Assembly (NCBI GenBank): GCA_900759445.1
Contig: CAAEVH010000012.1
Span: 1 to 60,651 of the forward strand
DNA: 60,651 nucleotides
Origin: an uncultured Raoultella sp.
Lineage (GTDB): Bacteria > Pseudomonadota > Gammaproteobacteria > Enterobacterales > Enterobacteriaceae
Reading direction: 5' to 3'
In this document: in pieces, positions 40,087-51,553 of the stretch
Position numbering within the stretch: the stretch's first letter is position 1
Layout of the letters: each line of letters opens with the position of its first letter
Made by a program: the position numbers and the translations under genes
The notes under the pieces: generated by a model
Told to the model about the DNA's origin: nothing
What the model saw: only the letters and a program-made list of their open reading frames with translations
The model's database searches: none

Positions 40087-42432
40087 ATGAAAAAACGTAT
40101 TCCCAGCCTCCTGGCCACCATGATCGCCAGCGCCTTGTATAGCCAACAAGGCCTCGCCGCCGATCTCGCCACGCAATGTATGCTTGGCGTACCAAGCTAT
40201 AATCGTCCCCTCGTTGAAGGTCAAACTAACGAGCTGCCGGTGACGATCAACGCCGATCATGCGAAGGGCAATTATCCTGATAATGCCGTATTTACCGGTA
40301 ATGTTGATATTAACCAGGGTAATAGCCGTCTCCAGGCGGATGAAGTCCAGCTTCATCAGCAGCAGGCTGCTGGCCAGCCGCAACCCGTTCGCACGGTTGA
40401 CGCGCTCGGCAACGTTCACTATGACGATAATCAGGTTATCCTGAAAGGCCCGAAAGGCTGGTCAAACCTGAACACCAAAGATACGAATATCTGGCAGGGC
40501 GATTACCAGATGGTTGGTCGCCAGGGCCGCGGTACCGCCGACCTGATGAAACAGCGCGGCGAAAATCGCTATACCATTCTGGAAAACGGCAGCTTTACCT
40601 CCTGTCTGCCGGGTTCTGACACCTGGAGCGTGGTTGGTAGCGAAGTGATCCACGACCGCGAAGAGCAGGTCGCAGAAATCTGGAACGCCCGTTTCAAACT
40701 CGGCTCGGTCCCTGTTTTTTATAGCCCCTACCTGCAGCTGCCGGTGGGCGACAAACGTCGTTCAGGCTTCCTGATTCCTAACGCCAAATACAGCACCAAA
40801 AATGGCGTAGAGTTTTCACTGCCGTACTACTGGAATATCGCGCCAAACTTCGACGCCACCCTGACGCCGCACTACATGAGCAAGCGTGGCGGCGTGATGT
40901 GGGAAAACGAATTCCGCTATCTGACCAAAGCGGGCGCGGGTCTGTTCGAATTTGACTACCTGCCGTCCGATAAAGTCTACCAGGACGATCACTCCAGCGA
41001 CAGCAACAGCCGCCGCTGGTTGTTCTACTGGAATCATTCGGGTGTCATTGACCAGGTATGGCGTCTTAACGCCGACTACACCAAAGTCAGCGATCCGGAC
41101 TACTTTAACGATTTCAGCTCGAAATACGGCTCCAGTACCGACGGCTACGCCACGCAGAAATTCAGCGCGGGCTACGTCAACCAGAACTTCGACGCCACCG
41201 TGTCAACGAAACAGTTCCAGGTCTTCAACCGTGAGTCGAGCAACTCCTACGCCGCTCAACCGCAGCTGGACGTGAACTATTACCAGAACGATGTCGGTCC
41301 GTTCGATACCCATCTCTATGGTCAGGCGGTGCACTTCGTCAACACCAACGGCAACATGCCGGAAGCCACGCGTGTTCACTTCGAGCCGACCATCAACCTG
41401 CCGCTGTCTAACGGCTGGGGCAGTATTAATACCGAAGCCAAACTGCTGGCGACCCACTACCAGCAAAGCAACCTCGACAATTACAATTCCACCAATAATG
41501 CGGACTTAAAAGAGTCTGTTAACCGCGTCATGCCGCAGTTTAAAGTCGACGGTAAAATGGTCTTCGAGCGCGATCTGCAGGAGGGGTTCACCCAAACCCT
41601 GGAGCCGCGCATGCAGTATCTGTATATCCCGTATCGCGATCAGAGCCAAATCGGTTCCTATGACTCCACGCTGCTGCAGTCAGACTACAGCGGTCTGTTC
41701 CGCGACCGTACCTACAGCGGCCTGGACCGTATTGCTTCCGCGAACCAGCTCACTACCGGCGTGACCTCGCGCGTATATGATTCCGCCGCCGTTGAACGTT
41801 TTAATATTTCCGTTGGTCAAATCTATTATTTCACCGAGTCCCGGACCGGTGATGACAACATCAACTGGGAGAACAACGACACAACGGGTTCACTGGTATG
41901 GGCCGGCGATACTTACTGGCGCATCGCTGATAACTGGGGTTTACGCGGGGGAATTCAGTACGATACGCGTCTGGATAACGTCGCTACCGGTAACGGCACC
42001 GTGGAATACCGTCGCGATGAAAACCGTTTAATACAGCTTAACTATCGTTATGCCAGCCCGGAATACATTCAGGCCACGCTGCCGTCGTACTCCACCGCTG
42101 AGCAGTACAAAAATGGTATTTCTCAGGTGGGCATGACCGCCAGCTGGCCGGTTGTCGATCGCTGGTCGGTGGTCGGTGCATACTACTTTGACACCAATAC
42201 CAGAAAGAGCGCCGACCAGATGTTAGGGGTCCAGTATAACTCCTGCTGCTACGCGATTCGTCTCGGCTATGAACGCAAGATCAACGGCTGGGATAGTAAC
42301 GGCAACGGCGAGAGCAAATACGATAATACCTTTGGCATCAACATTGAGCTACGTGGCCTGAGCTCCAACTACGGTCTCGGCACTCAGCAGATGCTGCGTT
42401 CGAACATTTTACCGTACCAGAACTCCCTGTGA
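40087..42432 (+). CDS. lptD: LPS-assembly outer membrane protein LptD
   Basis: Outer-membrane beta-barrel that with LptE inserts lipopolysaccharide into the outer leaflet. ATG 40087 (M-K-K-R-I-P) gives 781 residues; E. coli has 784. The signal peptide covers 1-24 with cleavage after G-L-A-A or one residue earlier. The N-terminal beta-jellyroll is followed by the barrel from about residue 225. The four cysteines needed for non-consecutive disulfides are present: C31, C173 and the adjacent pair C720-C721. It is followed by surA, whose chaperone product helps LptD fold. Confidence 0.97.
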   Translation: MKKRIPSLLATMIASALYSQQGLAADLATQCMLGVPSYNRPLVEGQTNELPVTINADHAKGNYPDNAVFTGNVDINQGNSRLQADEVQLHQQQAAGQPQPVRTVDALGNVHYDDNQVILKGPKGWSNLNTKDTNIWQGDYQMVGRQGRGTADLMKQRGENRYTILENGSFTSCLPGSDTWSVVGSEVIHDREEQVAEIWNARFKLGSVPVFYSPYLQLPVGDKRRSGFLIPNAKYSTKNGVEFSLPYYWNIAPNFDATLTPHYMSKRGGVMWENEFRYLTKAGAGLFEFDYLPSDKVYQDDHSSDSNSRRWLFYWNHSGVIDQVWRLNADYTKVSDPDYFNDFSSKYGSSTDGYATQKFSAGYVNQNFDATVSTKQFQVFNRESSNSYAAQPQLDVNYYQNDVGPFDTHLYGQAVHFVNTNGNMPEATRVHFEPTINLPLSNGWGSINTEAKLLATHYQQSNLDNYNSTNNADLKESVNRVMPQFKVDGKMVFERDLQEGFTQTLEPRMQYLYIPYRDQSQIGSYDSTLLQSDYSGLFRDRTYSGLDRIASANQLTTGVTSRVYDSAAVERFNISVGQIYYFTESRTGDDNINWENNDTTGSLVWAGDTYWRIADNWGLRGGIQYDTRLDNVATGNGTVEYRRDENRLIQLNYRYASPEYIQATLPSYSTAEQYKNGISQVGMTASWPVVDRWSVVGAYYFDTNTRKSADQMLGVQYNSCCYAIRLGYERKINGWDSNGNGESKYDNTFGINIELRGLSSNYGLGTQQMLRSNILPYQNSL

Positions 42433-42486
42433 TGTGGCTGGTTTAAAACGTAATCCGCATTTGCGGTTAATTGAAATGGAAAAAGT

Positions 42487-43773
42487 ATGAAGAACTGGAA
42501 AACGCTGCTTCTCGGTATCGCCATGATCGCGAATACCAGTTTCGCTGCCCCACAGGTTGTCGATAAAGTAGCGGCTGTCGTCAATAATGGCGTCGTTCTT
42601 GAAAGCGACGTCGATGGCTTATTGCAATCGGTTAAGCTCAATGCTGGCCAGGCCGGTCAACAGCTGCCGGATGACGCGACCTTACGTCATCAGATCCTCG
42701 AAAGACTGATCATGGACCAGATCGTTCTGCAGATGGGCCAGAAGATGGGCATGAAAATCACTGACGATCAGGTCGATCAGGCGATTGCCAACATCGCGAA
42801 ACAGAACAACATGACCATGGATCAGATGCGCAGCCGTCTGGCCTATGACGGTCTCAACTACAACACCTACCGTAACCAGATTCGTAAAGAGATGCTGATT
42901 GCGGAAGTGCGCAACAACGAAGTCCGTCGTCGCATTACCGTGCTGCCGCAGGAAGTCGAATCTCTGGCGAAACAGATTGGCGATCAGAACGATGCCAGCA
43001 CCGAGCTGAATCTTAGCCACATCCTGATTCCGCTGACAGAAAACCCGACCTCCGACGACGTAGCGAAAGCGCAGGAACAGGCTAACGCGATCGTTGAGCA
43101 GGCGCGCAGCGGCGCTGACTTCGGCAAACTGGCTATCACCTACTCTGCCGACCAGCAGGCGCTGAAAGGCGGCCAGATGGGCTGGGGTCGTATTCAGGAA
43201 CTGCCGGGGATCTTCGCCCAGGCGCTGAGCACCGCGAAGAAAGGTGATATTGTCGGCCCGATTCGCTCTGGCGTCGGCTTCCATATCCTGAAAGTGAACG
43301 ATATGCGCGGCGGCAGCAAGAACATCTCCGTCACCGAAGTTCACGCGCGTCACATTTTGTTGAAGCCATCTCCGATCATGAATGACGATCAGGCGCGGGC
43401 TAAGCTGGAGCAGATCGCCGCGGATATTAAGAGCGGAAAAACCACCTTCGCTAAAGCAGCAAAAGAGTTCTCTGAAGATCCGGGTTCCGCAAACCAGGGT
43501 GGTGATTTAGGCTGGGCAACGCCTGATATCTTCGATCCGGCGTTCCGCGATGCGCTGATGCGTCTGAACAAAGGCCAGACCAGCGCGCCGGTTCACTCCT
43601 CCTTCGGCTGGCACCTGATTCAACTGATGGACAGCCGTCAGGTAGACAGAACCGACGCCGCGCAGAAAGACCGCGCGTACCGGATGCTGATGAACCGTAA
43701 GTTCTCTGAAGAAGCGGCAACCTGGATGCAGGAACAACGCGCCAGCGCTTACGTCAAAATTCTGAGCAACTAA
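42487..43773 (+). CDS. surA: Periplasmic chaperone and peptidyl-prolyl isomerase SurA
   Basis: Main periplasmic chaperone for outer-membrane proteins, including LptD. The 428 residues equal E. coli. The signal peptide is [20 protein letters not shown], with mature protein starting A-P-Q-V-V-D-K-V. An N-terminal helical chaperone module is followed by two parvulin domains at about 171-275 and 282-385, each with L-S-H-I-L or A-R-H-I-L entry and G-G-x-x-G-W motifs, and a C-terminal helix. In E. coli pdxA follows without a gap; here a 118-bp palindrome intervenes. Confidence 0.97.
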   Translation: MKNWKTLLLGIAMIANTSFAAPQVVDKVAAVVNNGVVLESDVDGLLQSVKLNAGQAGQQLPDDATLRHQILERLIMDQIVLQMGQKMGMKITDDQVDQAIANIAKQNNMTMDQMRSRLAYDGLNYNTYRNQIRKEMLIAEVRNNEVRRRITVLPQEVESLAKQIGDQNDASTELNLSHILIPLTENPTSDDVAKAQEQANAIVEQARSGADFGKLAITYSADQQALKGGQMGWGRIQELPGIFAQALSTAKKGDIVGPIRSGVGFHILKVNDMRGGSKNISVTEVHARHILLKPSPIMNDDQARAKLEQIAADIKSGKTTFAKAAKEFSEDPGSANQGGDLGWATPDIFDPAFRDALMRLNKGQTSAPVHSSFGWHLIQLMDSRQVDRTDAAQKDRAYRMLMNRKFSEEAATWMQEQRASAYVKILSN

Positions 43774-43785
43774 TATCACGGCCTC

Positions 43786-43903
43786 ATACACAACGGCACT
43801 CAGGGTGTATTGAGGCGGCAAGCCGTCGAGCCCGGATAACTCACGATGTGAGCGGACCCGACGGCGTTGCCAACAGAAAGACGTCCTGAAGGATGAAGTG
43901 TAT
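43786..43903. repeat. ERIC-like palindrome between surA and pdxA
   Basis: Bounded by ATACAC (43786-43791) and GTGTAT (43898-43903), with an internal hairpin GCCGTCG/CGACGGC. The last 16 bases, GAAGGATGAAGTGTAT (43888-43903), are identical to the end of the ERIC at 18277-18292. It lacks the usual ERIC core, so it is a variant or related family. Confidence 0.65.
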
Positions 43904-44882
43904 GAATCGAGTTGTTATCACTCCCGGCGAACCCGCCGGTATCGGCCCCGACCTTGTTGTACAGCTTGCGCAGCGCGACTGGCCGGTAGAGCTGGTGATT
44001 TGCGCCGACGGCGCCCTGTTATCCGACCGAGCTCAACAGCTCGGTCTTCCTTTATCTCTCCTGCCCTACGATCCTTCTCTTCCCGCAGCGGCACAACGCG
44101 CTGGCACTCTGACGCTCCTCCCGGTCGCGCTGAACGCCCCCGTCGAACCCGGCGTGCTGAACGTGCGCAACGGAAGCTATGTGGTTGAGACGTTGGCTCG
44201 CGCCTGCGACGGCTGCCTGAGCGGCGAATTTGCGGCGTTGATTACCGGGCCGGTCCATAAGGGCAATATCAACGACGCGGGGATCGCTTTTACCGGCCAT
44301 ACCGAGTTCTTTGAAGAGCGCGCCCACGCCAGCAAAGTGGTCATGATGCTGGCGACGGAAGAACTGCGCGTCGCCCTGGCAACCACTCATCTGCCGCTGA
44401 AAGCGATCAGCGATGCGATCACCCCGGATTTGCTCCGTGAAGTGATAACGATTCTGGACCACGATCTGCGCCATAAATTCGGTATCGCCCGGCCGCACGT
44501 GCTGGTCTGCGGTCTGAACCCCCACGCCGGCGAAGGTGGACATATGGGGACGGAAGAGATCGATACGATTATTCCCGTGCTGGAAGAGATGCGCGCCCGG
44601 GGGATGAATCTGAGCGGCCCGCTGCCGGCAGATACCCTTTTCCAGCCCAAATATCTCGACAATGCCGATGCGGTACTCGCGATGTACCACGATCAGGGCC
44701 TTCCCGTGCTAAAATACCAGGGCTTTGGCCGTGGCGTGAACATTACGCTCGGTTTACCTTTTATTCGCACCTCTGTTGACCACGGTACCGCGCTTGAACT
44801 GGCGGGCCAGGGAAAAGCGGATGTCGGCAGTTTTATCACGGCGCTTAATCTCGCCATCAAAATGATTGTTAATACGCAATGA
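43902..44882 (+). CDS. pdxA: 4-hydroxythreonine-4-phosphate dehydrogenase
   Basis: NAD-dependent enzyme of pyridoxal-phosphate synthesis that oxidises 4-phosphohydroxy-L-threonine. ATG 43902 gives 326 residues and has AAGGA eight bases upstream; ATG 43893 would start directly on that site. The sequence begins [14 protein letters not shown]. The metal histidines lie in G-H-T-E-F-F, the N-P-H-A-G-E-G-G-H region and M-Y-H-D-Q-G. The stop overlaps the rsmA start by 4 bp. The ribosome-binding site and part of the start codon come from the ERIC-like repeat end. Confidence 0.96.
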   Translation: MNRVVITPGEPAGIGPDLVVQLAQRDWPVELVICADGALLSDRAQQLGLPLSLLPYDPSLPAAAQRAGTLTLLPVALNAPVEPGVLNVRNGSYVVETLARACDGCLSGEFAALITGPVHKGNINDAGIAFTGHTEFFEERAHASKVVMMLATEELRVALATTHLPLKAISDAITPDLLREVITILDHDLRHKFGIARPHVLVCGLNPHAGEGGHMGTEEIDTIIPVLEEMRARGMNLSGPLPADTLFQPKYLDNADAVLAMYHDQGLPVLKYQGFGRGVNITLGLPFIRTSVDHGTALELAGQGKADVGSFITALNLAIKMIVNTQ

Positions 44883-45700
44883 ATAATCGAGTCCATCAGG
44901 GCCACTTAGCCCGTAAACGCTTCGGGCAAAACTTCCTCAACGATCAGTTCGTGATCGACAGCATTGTCTCGGCCATTAACCCCCAGAAAGGGCAGGCAAT
45001 TGTCGAGATCGGTCCGGGCCTGGCGGCGCTGACCGAGCCGGTCGGTGAACGCCTGGACGCACTTACCGTTATCGAGCTGGATCGCGATCTGGCCGCTCGC
45101 CTGCAGACGCATCCGTTCCTCGGGCCGAAGCTGACCATTTATCAGCAAGATGCCATGACCATGAACTTCGGCGAGCTGTCGCAGACTATGGGTCAGCCGC
45201 TGCGCGTGTTCGGCAACCTGCCGTACAACATCTCGACGCCGCTGATGTTCCATCTGTTCAGCTATACTGATGCCATCGCCGACATGCACTTTATGCTGCA
45301 AAAAGAGGTCGTCAATCGCCTGGTTGCCGGACCGAACAGCAAGGCGTATGGTCGACTGAGCGTTATGGCGCAGTATTACTGCCAGATTATCCCGGTACTC
45401 GAAGTGCCGCCGGGCGCCTTTACGCCGCCGCCTAAAGTGGATTCCGCCGTTGTGCGTCTGGTGCCTTACCGCACGCTGCCGCACCCGGTGAAAGAGGTTC
45501 GCGTGCTGAGCCGAATCACTACCGAGGCCTTCAACCAGCGTCGTAAAACGATTCGTAACAGCCTCGGCAACCTGTTCAGCGTTGAGGTACTGACCGAGCT
45601 GGGCATCGACCCGGCAAAACGTGCAGAGAATATTTCCGTGGCGCAATACTGTCAGCTGGCTAACTGGCTATCTGACAACTCGCCCACCAAGGAGAGCTAA
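44879..45700 (+). CDS. rsmA: 16S rRNA dimethyladenosine transferase RsmA (KsgA)
   Basis: SAM-dependent enzyme that dimethylates A1518 and A1519 of 16S rRNA; its loss gives kasugamycin resistance. The 273 residues equal E. coli. SAM-binding [10 protein letters not shown] is around residues 42-51 and the catalytic N-L-P-Y is at 113-116. The C-terminal basic helix-rich domain is complete. The start overlaps pdxA (ATGA), and apaG begins 2 bp after the stop. Confidence 0.97.
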   Translation: MNNRVHQGHLARKRFGQNFLNDQFVIDSIVSAINPQKGQAIVEIGPGLAALTEPVGERLDALTVIELDRDLAARLQTHPFLGPKLTIYQQDAMTMNFGELSQTMGQPLRVFGNLPYNISTPLMFHLFSYTDAIADMHFMLQKEVVNRLVAGPNSKAYGRLSVMAQYYCQIIPVLEVPPGAFTPPPKVDSAVVRLVPYRTLPHPVKEVRVLSRITTEAFNQRRKTIRNSLGNLFSVEVLTELGIDPAKRAENISVAQYCQLANWLSDNSPTKES

Positions 45701-45702
45701 CC

Positions 45703-46080
45703 ATGATTAATTCGCCTCGAGTTTGCGTGCAGGTGCAAAGCGTCTATATCGAATCGCAGTCTTCCCCGGAAGAAGAGCGCTACGTTTTCGCTTATACCGT
45801 CACGATTCGCAATCTGGGGCGGACTCAGGTTCAGCTTCTTGGCCGCTACTGGCTTATCACCAACGGCCACGGTCGTGAGACTGAAGTGCAGGGTGAAGGG
45901 GTTGTCGGCGAACAGCCGCATATTCCCGCAGGCGGTGAATTCCAGTATACCAGCGGAGCCGTCATTGAAACGCCGCTGGGCACCATGCAGGGACATTATG
46001 AAATGATCGATGTGAACGGCGCGCCGTTCTCGATCGATATCCCTGTTTTCCGTCTCGCAGTACCAACGCTCATTCACTAA
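45703..46080 (+). CDS. apaG: ApaG protein
   Basis: Small protein of the ApaG/FBXO3 fold (fibronectin-like beta sandwich). Its exact function is unsettled; it is linked genetically to Co/Mg resistance and ApaH activity. The 125 residues equal E. coli. The family pattern [18 protein letters not shown] and the Gly-rich G-E-G-V-V-G-E-Q-P segment are visible. It is tightly packed between rsmA (2 bp) and apaH (4 bp). Confidence 0.96.
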   Translation: MINSPRVCVQVQSVYIESQSSPEEERYVFAYTVTIRNLGRTQVQLLGRYWLITNGHGRETEVQGEGVVGEQPHIPAGGEFQYTSGAVIETPLGTMQGHYEMIDVNGAPFSIDIPVFRLAVPTLIH

Positions 46081-46084
46081 AACA

Positions 46085-46933
46085 ATGTCTACATACCTTA
46101 TTGGCGACGTTCACGGTTGCTACGATGAACTGCTCGCATTATTAAAGCAGGTGGAGTTTACCCCAGGGAACGATACGCTGTGGCTCACGGGCGATTTAGT
46201 CGCACGCGGCCCGGGTTCGCTGGAGGTTTTGCGCTACGTTAAATCTCTTGGCGATAATGTGCGTCTTGTCCTCGGCAATCACGATCTGCACCTGCTGGCC
46301 GTCTTCGCCGGCATCAGCCGCAACAAACCCAAAGATCGCCTGAAATCGCTGCTCGAAGCCCCGGATGCCGACGAGCTGCTCAACTGGCTGCGCCGTCAGC
46401 CGCTGATGCAGATTGATGAAGAGAAAAAGCTGGTGATGGCCCATGCGGGTATCACGCCGCAATGGGATCTGGAAACGGCAAAACAGTGCGCGCGCGATGT
46501 TGAAGCCGTGCTTGCCAGCGACTCCTATCCGTTCTTCCTCGACGCGATGTATGGCGATATGCCGAATAACTGGAGCCCTGAGCTGAGCGGTCTCGCCCGC
46601 CTGCGCTTTATCTCCAATGCCTTTACCCGTATGCGCTACTGTTTCCCGAACGGGCAGCTGGATATGTATGCCAAAGAAGCGCCGGAAAACGCCCCTGCGC
46701 CGTTAAAACCGTGGTTTGCCATTCCCGGCCCGGTGAGCAACGAGTACAGCATTGTGTTTGGTCATTGGGCTTCGCTGGAAGGCCGCGGTACGCCGGAGGG
46801 GATATACGCCCTCGATACCGGCTGCTGCTGGGGCGGGGATCTCACCTGCCTGCGCTGGGAAGACAAGCAGTACTTTACTCAGCCCTCAAACCGGCAGAAA
46901 GAGCCGGACGAAGGCGAGGCGGTCGCCTCCTGA
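46085..46933 (+). CDS. apaH: Symmetrical diadenosine tetraphosphatase
   Basis: Hydrolyses Ap4A to two ADP and, in E. coli, also removes Np4 caps from RNA. The 282 residues contain the metallophosphatase motifs G-D-V-H-G (7-11), the G-D-L-V-A-R-G-P stretch and G-N-H-D, with the distal A-H-A-G and G-H-W residues completing the di-metal site. It is the last gene of the lptD to apaH series. Its stop codon sits at the start of the terminator hairpin of the convergent folA. Confidence 0.96.
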   Translation: MSTYLIGDVHGCYDELLALLKQVEFTPGNDTLWLTGDLVARGPGSLEVLRYVKSLGDNVRLVLGNHDLHLLAVFAGISRNKPKDRLKSLLEAPDADELLNWLRRQPLMQIDEEKKLVMAHAGITPQWDLETAKQCARDVEAVLASDSYPFFLDAMYGDMPNNWSPELSGLARLRFISNAFTRMRYCFPNGQLDMYAKEAPENAPAPLKPWFAIPGPVSNEYSIVFGHWASLEGRGTPEGIYALDTGCCWGGDLTCLRWEDKQYFTQPSNRQKEPDEGEAVAS

Positions 46934-46969
46934 AAAAAATCCCGGATAACGGTAAGCGCTATCCGGGAT
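46933..46969 (-). terminator. Intrinsic terminator of folA
   Basis: ATCCCGGATA and TATCCGGGAT form a perfect 10-bp stem with an 11-nt loop. On the minus strand it is followed by seven T, orienting it to end folA transcription; it may also end apaH. Confidence 0.82.
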
Positions 46970-47015
46970 ATCATCATGTTGCCCCGGCCAACGCTACGCG
47001 CTGCCCGGAATGCCA

Positions 47016-47556
<541 letters not shown>

Positions 47557-47594
47557 CTGCGCGGAGAGTAAAGAATGAGAAAATTTTCGGATTT

Positions 47595-47630
47595 GCAGGC
47601 GGGCCCACGTAAGCTACGTGAGCCGCCTGC
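47595..47630. repeat. Imperfect palindrome between folA and kefC
   Basis: GCAGGCGG and CCGCCTGC form the outer stem and CACGTA with TACGTG the inner stem. It lies 62 bp after the kefC stop and has no T-run. It could act as a transcript end or be a REP-type unit. Confidence 0.5.
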
Positions 47631-47692
47631 TGAGGATCTAAATTGAAAACAAAATGTTAACTGTAAACAAAACGTAACGGCAGCCTCACGAC

Positions 47693-49558
47693 TCAGGCAG
47701 AAGGTTTACTCTCCGGTTCATCGGCAATATCTCCGGTGTGTCTCCCCTCTTCCGTTCCCTGCCAGCCATGCCGCTGAACCAACGACAGATGATTGCGATC
47801 CTCGTTAATAATGGTGGTCAGCATGTCGCTGGTGCGTTTAAAGACCGCCAGGCGGGAAGCCGCGTCGTTTTCCGCCATCGCCACCATCTCCTCCACCATT
47901 TTCTGGTTGAAGCGACGAAACAGGTCGGCGCGCTCGCGCGCTTCATAAGCGCCGAGGCCCAGAGCCTCAAGCGCCGTTCGCCCGGATTTCAGCGCTGCCT
48001 CGAAGGTTTCACGCTCCGGGGCCTCCACGCCGGCCTGACGCAGCTGGATATAGTGATCCACATCGCGGGCGCGGGAGATAATCTGCAGATGCGGGAAATG
48101 CTCTTTTGCCAGCTCAACCAGCTGCAGACTGACCTGCGGATCGTCAATCGCATTGATCAGCACCTCGGCTTTTGCCGCCCCCGCAGACTCCAGCATATCC
48201 ACGCGCGTGGCATCGCCGTAAAACACTTTCATATCAAATTTACGCAGCGTATCCACGTGGTCAGGATCGTGATCGAGGATCACCATCTTCACCCCGCCGG
48301 AGAGCAGCACACGACCGGCGATCTGCCCGTAACGGCCGAAGCCGGCGATAATCACCCGCGGCTGCTCTTCATCAATCTCATCCGCTTCGCGTTCCTGGCC
48401 GCCGGATGATTTCTCCAGGCGGGTCAACAGCACCAGCAGGATCGGCGTTGCCGCCATTGACAGCGCCACCGCCAGCGTCAACGCTTTCGCCCAGTCGCTA
48501 TCCAGTACGTCGGCCATCTGCGCCGCGCCGAAGACCACAAAAGCAAACTCACTCCCCTGCCCCAGCAGAACCGCAAACCAGCGGCGCTGGGCGCGCGGCA
48601 CCCCGAGCGGCTTCGCAATCAGCCACAGCATCGCGCCTTTAATGATCAGGAAGCCGACCAGTAAAACCAGAATGCGCAGCGGATGGCTCATCAGGGTACC
48701 GAAATCAATCGACATCCCGACGCCAATGAAGAACAGCCCCAGCAGCAGCCCCTTAAACGGCTCGATGTCGCTTTCCAGCGCGTGGCGATATTCCGAGCTC
48801 GCCAGCAACACGCCGGCGAGGAAGGCCCCCATCGCCATCGACAGTCCAACCTCTTCCAGCAACAGACCAAAGCCGAAGACCAGGAACAGGGCTACGGCGC
48901 TGAACACTTCGCGCAGACCGGAACGGGCCACGAAGCGCAGTACCGGACGGGTCACATAGCGACCGAGCGCCACCACCAGGACCAGCGCGCCAGCCACCTT
49001 AAGCGCGGACAGGGCAAATGCCGCCAGCGTCGTGGAGCCACCGCTGGCGGCCAGCAACGGGATCATCGCCACCAGCGGGATCGCCGCGATATCCTGAAAC
49101 AGCAGGACGGCAAATGCGCTCCGCCCCAGCTGTGAGACCGTCAGATTACGTTCGTTCATCGCCTGCATGGCGATCGCCGTCGACGACAGCGCCAGCGTCA
49201 TGCCGATTAGCTCCGCCACCTGCCAGCGCATCCCCAGCAACATGCAGAACAGGCCAATCAGCGCGCCGCACACCACCATCTGCAAGGCGCCGCCGCCAAA
49301 CACCGACGCGCGCAGCTTCCACAGGCGCTGCGGGTCGAGTTCCAGACCAATCACAAACAGCATCAGGACCACGCCGATTTCGGCAAAGTGCAAAATCGCC
49401 TCGGCGTCGGTCACCAGCCTCAGCCCCCACGGCCCGATAATACAGCCGGCAATCAGATAGCCGAGCACCGACCCCAAACCAAGGCGCACGGCGATCGGCA
49501 CAATCAGCGCGGCGGATCCCAGATAAATCAGCGCCTGTATCAGCGTATGGCTATCCAT
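47693..49558 (-). CDS. kefC: Glutathione-regulated potassium/proton antiporter KefC
   Basis: Inner-membrane K+ efflux system held closed by glutathione and opened by glutathione adducts, giving protection from electrophiles. The 621 residues match E. coli (620). The first 380 residues form the CPA2 antiporter domain with 12-13 hydrophobic segments. A cytoplasmic Rossmann KTN (TrkA-N) domain follows, with [11 protein letters not shown] near residue 400, then a helical C-terminal tail. It overlaps kefF by 8 bp. Confidence 0.96.
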   Translation of the reverse strand: MDSHTLIQALIYLGSAALIVPIAVRLGLGSVLGYLIAGCIIGPWGLRLVTDAEAILHFAEIGVVLMLFVIGLELDPQRLWKLRASVFGGGALQMVVCGALIGLFCMLLGMRWQVAELIGMTLALSSTAIAMQAMNERNLTVSQLGRSAFAVLLFQDIAAIPLVAMIPLLAASGGSTTLAAFALSALKVAGALVLVVALGRYVTRPVLRFVARSGLREVFSAVALFLVFGFGLLLEEVGLSMAMGAFLAGVLLASSEYRHALESDIEPFKGLLLGLFFIGVGMSIDFGTLMSHPLRILVLLVGFLIIKGAMLWLIAKPLGVPRAQRRWFAVLLGQGSEFAFVVFGAAQMADVLDSDWAKALTLAVALSMAATPILLVLLTRLEKSSGGQEREADEIDEEQPRVIIAGFGRYGQIAGRVLLSGGVKMVILDHDPDHVDTLRKFDMKVFYGDATRVDMLESAGAAKAEVLINAIDDPQVSLQLVELAKEHFPHLQIISRARDVDHYIQLRQAGVEAPERETFEAALKSGRTALEALGLGAYEARERADLFRRFNQKMVEEMVAMAENDAASRLAVFKRTSDMLTTIINEDRNHLSLVQRHGWQGTEEGRHTGDIADEPESKPSA

Positions 49559-50081
49559 GATGCGTCTCCTGCCATTCGATCAGGCGTTGTCGGTAGCGGC
49601 GCGCCTGCGCCTGAAGGGTTTCATCGTCGCAGATAAACGTGCAGTGCATGGCGAAAGGTGGCAGCCACTTCATTCCACAGTACAGACCGGTCGCCTGGAG
49701 CGGTTGGGAAAGCACATCAAACCCGGGAAATGCGCCGATATCAAAGTGGCTCTCGCCGCCGCCGGTGGTCACCGCCCACAACAGCGATTTACCGCGCAGG
49801 GCGATGCCGTTATGCCCGTAGGCCCAGCCGTGCGACAGCACTTTATCCATCCACAGTTTCATTAGCGGCGGCACACTGTACCACTGCATCGGATGCTGCC
49901 AGATAATCAGCTCGGCTCGCGCCAGCGCCGCCTGTTCGGCGGCGACGTCGATATTAAAATCGGGGTAAAGTTGATAGAGGGAGCGTATTTCTACGCCATC
50001 CAGCGTCCTTGCCTGCTCAAGCATCCGCTTATTCGCATGCGAGTGATGCGGATAGGGATGGGCATAAATTATCAGAATCAT
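49551..50081 (-). CDS. kefF: KefF, NAD(P)H quinone oxidoreductase and KefC ancillary subunit
   Basis: Flavodoxin-like FMN protein of the NQO1 family that binds KefC and is needed for its full activity. The 176 residues equal E. coli. It begins [17 protein letters not shown], the FMN-binding loop of the family, with the second flavin segment [13 protein letters not shown] near residue 65. It is upstream of kefC, with overlapping frames that couple translation. Confidence 0.96.
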   Translation of the reverse strand: MILIIYAHPYPHHSHANKRMLEQARTLDGVEIRSLYQLYPDFNIDVAAEQAALARAELIIWQHPMQWYSVPPLMKLWMDKVLSHGWAYGHNGIALRGKSLLWAVTTGGGESHFDIGAFPGFDVLSQPLQATGLYCGMKWLPPFAMHCTFICDDETLQAQARRYRQRLIEWQETHHG

Positions 50082-50176
50082 TGATTAGCCTGCGTTAACT
50101 CTCGTTGTAATCAGCAAGAGTGTAGTCAGTTAATCGAAGTGCTTACAATCACAACCTGCTTTTATCTCAATACCCT

Positions 50177-51481
50177 TCAGGCATTTCGCGGCTGCTTGCT
50201 GACGACGGCAGCGGGCTCGCCGATCTCAAGATCGCAGCGTTTCGGCAGCAGGAAGGTCATGGTCCCGGCGATGATGAGCGATCCTGCCAGCGCGCAGACC
50301 GCCACGTTCTGGCCATACAGATAGATCATCACCCCAACCAGATAAGGACCGCAGAAGCCGCCGAGATTGCCCAGGCCGTTAATCACACCCCGTGCGCTAC
50401 CGGCGACTTCCGCGGCCGCGATACGCCCCGGCATCGACCAGAACGGGCTGGTCGCCGACTTAAGGAAGAAACCGCAAATCACCAGCGCAATATAGGCCGC
50501 CACAACGTGCTCACGCAGTACCACCGAGGCCACCAGCGCCGCAGCGAAGCTGTAGAGCGAGAAGCGTACCCACAGGCGACGTTTGCCGCTGCGATCGCTG
50601 AACAGCGAAATCACATAAATGCCCGCCAGCGTGGCCACAAACGGCAGCACCGCCAGGAAGCCGACGCTGGCCATACTGCCGCCGGTCAGGCCCTTCAGAA
50701 TAGTCGGCAGCCACAGGGTGTAACCGTAATCGCCGGTCTGATAAAAGAAGTTAAGGATAACCAGTTTCATCAGCCCGCTATTGCGGAAAACATCTTTGAC
50801 CGGTGCGTTGCTGACCGCATCTTCCGCCAGCTTTGCCGCCCGCTCTGCGGCCAGCGTGGTAACCAGATAGTGGCGCTCTGCCTCCGGCAGCCAGCGCGCC
50901 TCTTCCGGACGGTCGCTGATCATAAACCACCACACCGCCAGCACCACCACGGACAGCAGGCCTTCGATAATAAACAGCCAGCGCCAGTCGAGCGCGGCAA
51001 TAATCGCCCCGGAGACCGGTGCGGTCAGCATGCCGCCCAGCGGAGCAAACATCATGACGAAGGCATTGGCCCGCCCCAGCTCTTTTTCCGGGAACCAGTT
51101 GCTGACCATCGTCAGCACCACCGGTAGCATCCCGCCTTCGGATACGCCGAGAATAAAGCGCAGCACCAGCAATTGATATTCATGGGTCACAAAACCGGTG
51201 GCAATCGACACCACCGCCCAGGCCATCAGCGACCACGCAATAAAGCGTTTACCGCTGCCATTTACCGCAATACGCCCGCCGGGTATTTGCAGAAATAAAT
51301 AACCAATAAAAAATATTCCGCTGGCCACACCGGCCATTTGACTGGTAATACCTAAATCAGCTTCCATGCCACCGGGCAAAGCAAAACTAATATTCACCCG
51401 ATCCATAAACGAAATAATACAGGCAATCAACACCGGCGTGATAATACGCAGCCAGCGGGTGCTGGGAATTTTATCATTCAT
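50177..51481 (-). CDS. MFS transporter, anion:cation symporter type (probable sugar-acid uptake)
   Basis: Inner-membrane permease of 434 residues with 12 hydrophobic segments. The N-terminal I-S-F-M-D-R-V-N-I-S-F-A and the loop R-F-I-L-G-V-S-E-G-G-M-L-P are typical of the anion:cation symporter group that takes up hexuronates, galactonate, tartrate and related acids. The substrate cannot be read from the sequence. The neighbours (2-hydroxyacid dehydrogenase, 5-ketogluconate reductase, gluconokinase) make a keto-gluconate or similar acid the best guess. It lies 72 bp downstream of the dehydrogenase on the same strand and probably shares its transcript. Confidence 0.85.
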   Translation of the reverse strand: MNDKIPSTRWLRIITPVLIACIISFMDRVNISFALPGGMEADLGITSQMAGVASGIFFIGYLFLQIPGGRIAVNGSGKRFIAWSLMAWAVVSIATGFVTHEYQLLVLRFILGVSEGGMLPVVLTMVSNWFPEKELGRANAFVMMFAPLGGMLTAPVSGAIIAALDWRWLFIIEGLLSVVVLAVWWFMISDRPEEARWLPEAERHYLVTTLAAERAAKLAEDAVSNAPVKDVFRNSGLMKLVILNFFYQTGDYGYTLWLPTILKGLTGGSMASVGFLAVLPFVATLAGIYVISLFSDRSGKRRLWVRFSLYSFAAALVASVVLREHVVAAYIALVICGFFLKSATSPFWSMPGRIAAAEVAGSARGVINGLGNLGGFCGPYLVGVMIYLYGQNVAVCALAGSLIIAGTMTFLLPKRCDLEIGEPAAVVSKQPRNA

Positions 51482-51553
51482 ATTTCGTACTCTCTATGCA
51501 GAGGTTATTGTTGTCATTAAATTAGAGCCGGGCACAGAAATAAGAGATGGACA

